From: Gemmatimonadales bacterium
Lineage (GTDB): Bacteria; Gemmatimonadota; Gemmatimonadetes; Gemmatimonadales; GWC2-71-9
Length of the DNA stretch: 43,109 nt
Direction: 5' to 3'
Assembly (NCBI GenBank): GCA_036500345.1
Contig: DASYCE010000012.1
Location: 1 to 43,109 of the forward strand
The stretch's first letter is position 1. Each line of letters starts with the position of its first letter. Below the pieces are notes generated by a model. The model did not search any database and had not been told where the DNA came from. It worked only from the letters and a program-made list of their open reading frames with translations. This document shows, piece after piece, positions 32,557-38,635 of the stretch. Made by a program: the position numbers and the translations under genes.

Positions 32557-32957
32557 AGGGCAGGACCGTAAGCCGAGTTCTGTTTCCCGGCCAACCTGGC
32601 CCGGGAGACGATCATCTCTCTGGGACGACCGTCGCCGGTCGCCTCAAGCAGCCTACCCGCGGCTCGAACGGTGCGGGCCGCACCTCGCCGCCTATTTGGC
32701 CTTGCTCCGACCGGGGGTTACCGTGCCCCCGCGATTACGCGCGGGGCGGTGGGCTCTTACCCCACCGTTTCACCCTTGCCTGTGTCCCTCGACTCGCGCT
32801 TGCGCGCTCCCTCGGGACCATCGGCGGTCTGCTCTCTGTTGCCCTGTCCGTCGCCTTGCGGCGCCCAGGCGTTACCTGGCGGTCTGCCCTGTGGAGCTCG
32901 GACTTTCCTCGATCCCCGGCTTGCGCCCGGAACCGCGATCGTCGCGTCCTGCCCCGA
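32557..32957 (-). ncRNA. rnpB: RNase P RNA, class A
   Basis: The minus strand carries the invariant landmarks of bacterial RNase P RNA in order: P1 strand GGGCAGGAC, GAGGAAAGTCCGAGCTCC, CAGGGCAG, GGTAACGCCTGGG, ACAGAGAGCAGACCGCC, AAGGGTGAAACGGTGGGGTA, AGAGCCCACC, GGTAACCCCCGG, GGAGCAAGGCCAAATAGG, TTGAGGC, AGAGATGATCGTC and CAGAACTCGGCTTACGG, ending with the partner strand GTCCTGCCC. Ends are estimated from P1 and the -10. The RNA cleaves tRNA 5' leaders with RnpA. Confidence 0.96.
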
Positions 32958-32961
32958 CCGA

Positions 32962-32967
32962 AATCTA
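32962..32967 (-). promoter_or_regulatory. -10 element of rnpB
   Basis: TAGATT on the minus strand ends 5-7 nt before the expected 5' end of RNase P RNA. No good -35 was found; a hairpin CGCGGC/GCCGCG (32973-32987) lies just upstream. Confidence 0.5.
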
Positions 32968-33068
32968 GTCGTCGCGGCAAAGCCGCGCCGCCGCTCGCTT
33001 TCGACGACGGATTGATCTCCTGTTGATGGAGTGGTGCGAGGCTCACGGTCCCTTCTCCGGAGCCCCCA

Positions 33069-33908
33069 ATGCCCACCTCCACGACGCCCATCGTTGCCGC
33101 CGTCGTCGATCCATTCGAGCGACCCCGCGTCGACGCTGCAGGGAGCGGCTGCTTCTCGCTGGTCCATCGCGAGTCGGTGCGCGACGCGTTGCGGCTCTTT
33201 CGCGAGCGATCGGTCGATGCAATGCTCGTCTCGGTCCGCCGCTGCGACGGCGAGGCACCGGCACTGCTCGAGCAGTTCGCTCGCGCCTTTCCGTCGGTGC
33301 CAACGGTCGCGCTGGTCACCTCGCGCGAAGCCGGCGATGCCGAGGCGCTGCTCCGCCTCGGCGCAACTGGTGTGCGCCAGGTGGTCGACGCCACCAATCC
33401 CGCCGGGTGGCGGCGACTTCGCGAGGTCCTCGGCACCCCACCGACCGAACGGGCGCAGGCGATTCTGACACCGATTCTTGTCGCGCTCGGAGCGATGCCA
33501 GCATCGAGCGTCCGTTTCTGGGAACAGTTGGCCCGATCGGCGCCGCGAACCACAACGGTGCGTCAACTCGCGGCAGCGCTGGATGTCACACCATCCACTT
33601 TCGTGTCGCGGTTTGCGCGAGCGGGGTTGCCGAGCCCGAAGGATCATCTCGTTGCGATGCGGCTCTGCTATGCCGCGCGCCTCTTCGATGAAGGTGAGCT
33701 CACCATCGCCGACGTGGCGTACCGCCTGGAGTATGCGTCGCCTCAATCGTTCGGACGCCACCTGCGCATCGTCCTGGGGATCACGCCGAGCGAGTTTCGC
33801 GCGCGCTTTCCCTTCTGTGCCGTCCTCGACCGGTTTCTTGACCGATTCGTCCACCCGTATCGCGAAACGTGGAGGGAATTCAAGCCGTTGGCGCCGGGCC
33901 GCGGGTGA
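33069..33908 (+). CDS. AraC-type regulator with degenerate receiver-like domain
   Basis: This 279-residue protein has an N-terminal receiver-like alpha/beta domain (residues 1-125: AVVDPFERPRV, VDAMLVSVRRCDG, VALVTSREAGDAEALLRLGA) and a C-terminal AraC double HTH (residues 160-255: TVRQLAAALDVTPSTFVSRF, quoted at 20 residues, then IADVAYRLEYASPQSFGRHL and GITPSEFRARFP). Where a receiver has the phospho-accepting Asp at the end of strand 3, the sequence has Ser (MLVSVRR), so phosphorylation is unlikely. It is divergent from rnpB. Targets are unknown. Confidence 0.8.
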   Translation: MPTSTTPIVAAVVDPFERPRVDAAGSGCFSLVHRESVRDALRLFRERSVDAMLVSVRRCDGEAPALLEQFARAFPSVPTVALVTSREAGDAEALLRLGATGVRQVVDATNPAGWRRLREVLGTPPTERAQAILTPILVALGAMPASSVRFWEQLARSAPRTTTVRQLAAALDVTPSTFVSRFARAGLPSPKDHLVAMRLCYAARLFDEGELTIADVAYRLEYASPQSFGRHLRIVLGITPSEFRARFPFCAVLDRFLDRFVHPYRETWREFKPLAPGRG

Positions 33909-33982
33909 CCGTTCGAACCGGCGCTGTGTCCCGGCCCGCTTGTGCCACGTCATCTTCGCGACATCGACGCCGGGGGTCGGGG

Positions 33983-34816
33983 ATGAACGGCCGGGACATG
34001 GTTGGCGCACGAACGCCGTCGAGCATCCGCATTGGCGACATCGACGTGTCGGCGGGGAGCCGGGTGCGGCTCGCCCCGCGCGCCAGCCGCGACTTCCTCG
34101 ATCTCGCACTGGCGGGAAAGGCCGCGACCGTGGAATCGATCGAGCTCGACATCGAGGGCTCACCGCATTTCATTGTCTCCGTCGACGACGATCGTGTGCG
34201 CGAGTTCCGCGATCACCAGATCTTCGGTCATCGATTTTTCTTCCGCGTCGACGAGGTGATGCCGGTCGACCGCGCCTTCCATGACGCAGCCTCGCGGGTC
34301 CTCGTCGCGGGGATCGGCAACATCTTCAAGGCGGACGATGGCTGGGGCATCGAGGTGGTGCAACGCCTCAAGGCCGACGGCAAGGTTGTCGGCGCCGACG
34401 TCGTTGATTTCGGCGTTCGGGGAATGGATCTCGCCTACGCCATCGCACAGTACGACACCGTCCTCCTCGTCGATGCGGCGCCGCGCGGGATCTTGCCGGG
34501 GACAGTCACACTCGTCAATGCCGATCGCGCGTGGCCTGACGCCGGACACGACGTCCACGGCGTGGATCCCTTCCGCGTGCTCGCGCTGGCGCGCTCGCTC
34601 GGCGCCATGCCAGTCCGGATACTTGTGGTGGCGTGCGAGCCGGAGCAATCGGGCGACGGTGATGACGTGACTGTGGGATTGTCGCCGGCGGTGGCCGCTG
34701 CGATCGACCCTGCGGTGGCGATGATCGTTTCACTGGTGCGAGACGCGCGGAGCGAGAGAGGATGGGACGACCCGGGAGAGGTCACGAGTGAGCGACCGGC
34801 GCTCACGCTGATGTAG
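33983..34816 (+). CDS. Hydrogenase-maturation-type protease with N-terminal extra domain
   Basis: This 277-residue protein has two parts. Residues about 10-105 form a domain (RVRLAPRASRDFLDLALAGK, then HFIVSVDDD and HRFFFRVDEVMPVD). Residues 108-260 are a HycI/HyaD-type peptidase (VLVAGIGNIFKADDGWGIEV with the metal Asp/Glu region, DFGVRGMDLAYAI, VLLVDAAPRG, DVHGVDPFRVLALA with His). These proteases trim the C terminus of the NiFe hydrogenase large subunit. No hydrogenase, hyp or nickel transport gene is in this window, so the substrate is unclear. ATG 33983 is the first supported start; 33998 is possible. Confidence 0.82.
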   Translation: MNGRDMVGARTPSSIRIGDIDVSAGSRVRLAPRASRDFLDLALAGKAATVESIELDIEGSPHFIVSVDDDRVREFRDHQIFGHRFFFRVDEVMPVDRAFHDAASRVLVAGIGNIFKADDGWGIEVVQRLKADGKVVGADVVDFGVRGMDLAYAIAQYDTVLLVDAAPRGILPGTVTLVNADRAWPDAGHDVHGVDPFRVLALARSLGAMPVRILVVACEPEQSGDGDDVTVGLSPAVAAAIDPAVAMIVSLVRDARSERGWDDPGEVTSERPALTLM

Positions 34817-34897
34817 GGCGCGGCCCAGTCCTGTCCGCTCGCCGTCGCCGCGATTAGCATAGGGTCCGGTTGAGTTCCCTTCCGCACCGGATGCCGC

Positions 34898-35557
34898 ATG
34901 CCCGCTTCGCGACGAACCTTTCTCTCATACCTCGGACTGGGCGCTGTTGCGTCGACGTTGCACGCGACGACGCTCTCCGCCGCCGACGTTGAACGCGCCG
35001 GGCGCCTCGATCCGGTGGACGAGGCATGGGACCTTTCGTGGACCAAGAAGATCCGCGGCAAATACCGCGCGGTCTTCGATATCCCGACGATGGTTGGAGA
35101 CCCGACCGCTCGGGCCGTGATGTGGCGTGACCAGTACAAGAAGGTCTTCGGTCTGGGCGACAAACAGCTGTCGACTGTCGTTGTCGTACGGCATCAGGGG
35201 ATCGCCCAGGTGATGGACGATGCCTATTGGAATGAGTTCAATCCTCGCCGTCCCGCGGCCGGCGGCCGAGGCGGCGGGTCGGCGGTAAACCCGACTCCCG
35301 CGGACAGCACCGCACCGGCCACGCACTCGACCCATGGCAACAGCGGAAGCAAGGAGATCACCGCCTTCATCGCTGCCGGCGGCATCGTGCTGGCGTGCAA
35401 TGTTGCCTTCGGCATGATGGTGGCGGACTTCCACGGGAACGATGCCCGCGCCCAGGCGATCAAGCATCTCATCCCCGGGGTGATTCTGCAGCCGTCCGGG
35501 CCGTTTGCGTTGATGCGCGCGCAAGACGAGCGGTGTCATTACATGATGGCGGGTTAA
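34898..35557 (+). CDS. Tat-exported DsrE-like protein
   Basis: This 219-residue protein has a twin-arginine signal (SRRTFLSYLGLGAVASTLHA). The rest resembles the DsrE/DsrF fold: TVVVVRHQGIAQVMDDAYW, GGIVLACNVAFGMMVADF with a possible active Cys, and the C-terminal LIPGVILQPSGPFALMRAQD, cited at 20 residues. A Ser/Thr/Pro/Gly-rich low-complexity insert lies between residues about 115 and 150. DsrE-like proteins often take part in sulfur transfer; a periplasmic, Tat-exported one is less usual and may work as a sulfur or thiol-handling module, but this is inferred. Confidence 0.68.
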   Translation: MPASRRTFLSYLGLGAVASTLHATTLSAADVERAGRLDPVDEAWDLSWTKKIRGKYRAVFDIPTMVGDPTARAVMWRDQYKKVFGLGDKQLSTVVVVRHQGIAQVMDDAYWNEFNPRRPAAGGRGGGSAVNPTPADSTAPATHSTHGNSGSKEITAFIAAGGIVLACNVAFGMMVADFHGNDARAQAIKHLIPGVILQPSGPFALMRAQDERCHYMMAG

Positions 35558-35600
35558 CGCTATGGTGGTCTCATGAACGACTACTAGCCATCGGCCGGTG

Positions 35601-35627
35601 CCAAGTCTTTTGGTTCAAAGAACTTGG
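35601..35627. terminator. Hairpin between convergent DsrE-like gene and pyrE
   Basis: CCAAGTCTTT (35601-35610) and AAAGAACTTGG (35617-35627) pair with one bulge around TGGTTC. It is AT-richer than its surroundings and lies between convergent genes, so it may stop transcription from either side. Confidence 0.5.
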
Positions 35628-35646
35628 AGCAATCAATGAAATTGTC

Positions 35647-36198
35647 CTAGCTGATTCCAAGCTCGGATGCCAGAACCAGGGCACGGACGCCGACACCGGT
35701 CGTCTCGATCCGCTCTCGACCGCCGGATTCTCGATCAACCAGCGCCACGACCCCGATCACCTCGCCGCCCTCAGCGCGGATCGCACTGATCGCATCGAGG
35801 GCCGATCCCCCCGAAGTAATCACATCCTCGACCACGACGACTCGCGATCCGGACCGGAAATTTCCTTCGATCCGCTTTGCCGTCCCGTGTTTCTTCGGCT
35901 CCTTCCTCACCGAAAATGCGTCGATCGGTGTCCCTGCACGCGCACTTGCCGCGGCGATCGCATAGGCGACCGGGTCCGCGCCCATTGTGAGGCCGCCGAT
36001 CGCATCCGGATTCCACCCGGCGCCACCGATCGCGGCGAGCGCCAGCGGGCCGATCGCGAGTTGTCCTGCCGCCGACATCGTGGTCAAGCGGCAATCGATG
36101 TAGTAGTGGGAATGAGCACCGGACGCGAGGATAAAATCACCGAAGCGGATCGATCGCTGCTTGAGAAGATCGATCAGCTGGTCCCGCTCGGACATCAT
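35647..36198 (-). CDS. pyrE: Orotate phosphoribosyltransferase
   Basis: This 183-residue enzyme converts orotate and PRPP to orotidine 5'-phosphate in pyrimidine synthesis. Recognisable are IRFGDFILASGAHSHYYIDC, quoted at 20 residues, GLTMGADPVAYAIA, VRKEPKKHGTAKRIEG and the PRPP loop VVVVEDVITSGGSALDAI. The start overlaps the kinase stop by 4 bp (ATGA), so kinase and pyrE are co-transcribed. The other salvage gene upp is 27 kb away. Confidence 0.96.
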   Translation of the reverse strand: MMSERDQLIDLLKQRSIRFGDFILASGAHSHYYIDCRLTTMSAAGQLAIGPLALAAIGGAGWNPDAIGGLTMGADPVAYAIAAASARAGTPIDAFSVRKEPKKHGTAKRIEGNFRSGSRVVVVEDVITSGGSALDAISAIRAEGGEVIGVVALVDRESGGRERIETTGVGVRALVLASELGIS

Positions 36199-37091
36199 CC
36201 GTCGCGCTTGAACAGCGACGAAAAGAACCCGCCCTTCTTCTCCGGCTCAGCGGTTGCCGCATCGCAGAAGGCGCGGGTGAAGTCCATCACGGTCTTCCAC
36301 CGCTTCGACAGGTCGCGCGCCAATCCCTTCATGACGACTTCCTCGAGCCGGCCGCTGAACTTCACGCTGCGATCGGCCTGATTGAGGGCGATCGGCTCCT
36401 GCGTCAGCAGCTGCTGGAAGAGTTCACGGGGATTCTTTCCCGGGAACGGCGTGACTTCGGTCAGAAGCTGGTAAGCGATGACCGCGAGCGAATAGACGTC
36501 CGCCTGCTCGCCGACGAGTTCGCCGGAAAGCGCTTCAGGAGCCACATACTGGAGGGTTCCGACGAAGAACCCGGCGCGCGTGAGGCGTTCTTCCGCGGGA
36601 AGCTCCGAGTCGCGCGCGATACCGAAATCGAGCAATCGCGCCGTCTGTGTCGCCGGGTCGTACATGATGTTCGCCGGCTTGAGATCGCGGTGAATGATGC
36701 CGACCTTGTGCGCTTCTTCGAGGGCGGCCCCGAGCTGCTGAATGATGTTGGCTGCCACCGGCGGAGCGAGCTTTCCCGATCGCGCCAGAAAGCTCTCCAA
36801 CGGCTCGCCTTCCGCCCATTCGAGCGCGAGGTACTGCACGCCGTCGGACTCGCCGAAGTCGAACGTGCGGACCACGTTCGGATGGGTCACGCGGGCGCCG
36901 AATTCGGCTTCGCGAAGGAATCGCTTCACCGCGATCGCGTCGGTGGCAAGACGCGGCCGGAGCACCTTGAGCGCGACCTTGCCGCGTTCGGGGTGTTCGG
37001 CGAGATAGACCTGGGCGGTACCGCCTTCGCCGACAGCCTTGCGAACGGTGTAGCCGGCGATCGTCCTGCCTACGAGGGGATCTGGTGGCAT
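36195..37091 (-). CDS. Ser/Thr protein kinase (Hanks type)
   Basis: This is a 298-residue soluble kinase. Visible are the Gly-rich loop GEGGTAQVYLAEH, VALKVLRP (lysine), the catalytic HRDLKPANIMYD, DFGIARD, GTLQYVAPEAL and the conserved DVYSLAVIAYQLL. There is no membrane helix or PASTA-like sensor after the kinase domain; the C terminus ends in EKKGGFFSSLFKRDG. Start is uncertain: ATG 37091 gives the common MPPDPLVGRTIAGY opening but has no Shine-Dalgarno, while ATGs at 37151 and 37172 lie upstream; the latter overlaps the next gene's start. pyrE follows with a 4-bp overlap. Confidence 0.92.
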   Translation of the reverse strand: MPPDPLVGRTIAGYTVRKAVGEGGTAQVYLAEHPERGKVALKVLRPRLATDAIAVKRFLREAEFGARVTHPNVVRTFDFGESDGVQYLALEWAEGEPLESFLARSGKLAPPVAANIIQQLGAALEEAHKVGIIHRDLKPANIMYDPATQTARLLDFGIARDSELPAEERLTRAGFFVGTLQYVAPEALSGELVGEQADVYSLAVIAYQLLTEVTPFPGKNPRELFQQLLTQEPIALNQADRSVKFSGRLEEVVMKGLARDLSKRWKTVMDFTRAFCDAATAEPEKKGGFFSSLFKRDG

Positions 37092-37159
37092 GGGGATCGG
37101 CAAAGGTATCGCCCGTACTTGCCACCCGGCAAGCGCAAGCGGTCTCGCCATGGTCGTCG

Positions 37160-37165
37160 TATTAT
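37160..37165 (+). promoter_or_regulatory. -10-like hexamer of GWxTD gene (leaderless type), shared by the divergent kinase
   Basis: TATTAT ends 5 nt before ATG 37171. Read on the other strand, the overlapping GATAAT (37166-37161) is a good -10 for the kinase gene. One short AT-rich element may therefore serve both directions. Confidence 0.5.
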
Positions 37166-37170
37166 CTGTC

Positions 37171-38601
37171 ATGCGCCGTTTTTCAGTGGGTATCCCGGCA
37201 GCAGGAGCTCCACTGGCCCTCGCGCTCGCGATGGTCGGATGCGGTGGGACCGGGACCTGGCAGCGCGTCGGATCTACCCCGCAGACCGATACGCGGTCCG
37301 AAGCGGCCAGGATGCTCGATCCCAGCACCCTCTACTCGCAGTTGGGCCGCCTGGTCTCATCTCAGGGTATCCCCTACATCGGATCGGTCGCCTTCGTGGC
37401 AGGGGCGGGCGATTCGACCGAAGCGATTGTCGCGCTCTCCCTGGCCAACCGCGCGTTCGGCTTCGAGAAGAGCGGCAGCGCCTTCGCGGCCCGCTACCGG
37501 GTCGAGTACGAATTCGAGCGTGCCGGCGCGCCGCCGGTCATCGTCGGACGCGATGAATCGGTTCGGGTCGGTTCGTTTGCCGAAACCCAGCGCACCGACG
37601 AAAGCATCCTGCTGCAGCAGCGAATCCCGCTCGTCCCGGGGAGCTACCAGCTCGCCGTCCGGGTGCGCGACCTGGGCAACAACCAGGTGGGAACTGCCCA
37701 GCGAAAGGTCGAGGCGCCGGTCTTCGACGCGGGGAGTTACACGGCACCGATCCTGGCCTACAGCGTTCGCGGCCGGGCCACGCGCAACGATTCGCTGTCG
37801 ATCGTCCTCAATCCGCGCGGCACCGTGTCGTACGGTGGCGATACGCTGCTGATCTACGTCGAGGGGAACGGCTTCACCAAGCCGACTGATGTCCCGATGC
37901 AGGTCCGCGATGAGCACGATTCGCTGGTGATGCACACCAGCGTGCATTTCACCGGCAACGGTGCGATCGAGGGGCGCGTCATCCGGCTCGCTCCCGACTC
38001 GGCACCGCTTGGACAGCTCGACATCCTGATCGGTCCCAACGCAGCCCGCACCGGCGCACAGCCCGAGCGATTCGCGGTCGGCGCCGGTCTCGACCAGACC
38101 CACCGCACCAGTGCAGTTGTCTCGTTCTCGTCGGCGTGGATCGTGACCAACTTCGATGATCTTCTCTCGCTGCTGCGCTATTTCGGCGAGGATCGCCGCA
38201 TCGAGGCGATGCGACGGGCGAAGAATTCCGACCGGATCCAGATGTGGCAGGATTTCTACAAGGCGACCGATCCGAATCCGTCGACGCCGGAAAACGAAGC
38301 CCTCGACATCTACTTCGGGCGGCTGGCACAAGCAAATCAGCGCTTCCGGGAGGCGGGCGATCCAGGCTGGCGTACCGATCGCGGTGAGGTCTTCATCACG
38401 TTGGGCGAGCCCGACGAAATGCACGACCAGTCGGCGCAGCTGCAGAACGCCGGCCGGATCTTCATCTGGCAATACACCGATTACCGGCTGGTGCTGTATT
38501 TCCAGGACGTGAACGGGTTCGGTCATTTCCTGCTCACCCCGCAATCGCGCTCCGACTTCCAGAACATCCGCAATCGGATTCAGCGCTCACCCTCGCAGTG
38601 A
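37171..38601 (+). CDS. GWxTD-domain lipoprotein
   Basis: This 476-residue protein begins with a lipoprotein signal (MRRFSVGIPAAGAPLALALAMVGC at ATG 37171, cited by its ends MRRFSVGIP and ALAMVGC). Residues 100-330 are beta-rich. The C-terminal third holds a helix region (LLSLLRYFGEDRRIEAM) and the GWxTD signature at PGWRTDRGEVFITLGEPDE, with IWQYTDYRLVLYF after it. GWxTD proteins occur in Gemmatimonadota, Acidobacteria and relatives, with unknown function. It is divergent from the Ser/Thr kinase and upstream of polA. Confidence 0.85.
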   Translation: MRRFSVGIPAAGAPLALALAMVGCGGTGTWQRVGSTPQTDTRSEAARMLDPSTLYSQLGRLVSSQGIPYIGSVAFVAGAGDSTEAIVALSLANRAFGFEKSGSAFAARYRVEYEFERAGAPPVIVGRDESVRVGSFAETQRTDESILLQQRIPLVPGSYQLAVRVRDLGNNQVGTAQRKVEAPVFDAGSYTAPILAYSVRGRATRNDSLSIVLNPRGTVSYGGDTLLIYVEGNGFTKPTDVPMQVRDEHDSLVMHTSVHFTGNGAIEGRVIRLAPDSAPLGQLDILIGPNAARTGAQPERFAVGAGLDQTHRTSAVVSFSSAWIVTNFDDLLSLLRYFGEDRRIEAMRRAKNSDRIQMWQDFYKATDPNPSTPENEALDIYFGRLAQANQRFREAGDPGWRTDRGEVFITLGEPDEMHDQSAQLQNAGRIFIWQYTDYRLVLYFQDVNGFGHFLLTPQSRSDFQNIRNRIQRSPSQ

Positions 38602-38623
38602 ACCTCGGTCGCTCCGCGCACGT

Positions 38624-38629
38624 TATTTT
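38624..38629 (+). promoter_or_regulatory. -10-like hexamer of polA (leaderless type)
   Basis: TATTTT ends 6 nt before ATG 38636, in the short gap after the GWxTD gene. No Shine-Dalgarno is present. Confidence 0.45.
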
Positions 38630-38635
38630 CGGGTG

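Noticed and set aside
32487-32615. Longer N terminus for the secreted protein at 31698-32486
   Set aside because: It runs into the RNase P RNA gene; ATG 32486 has a ribosome site and a signal peptide.
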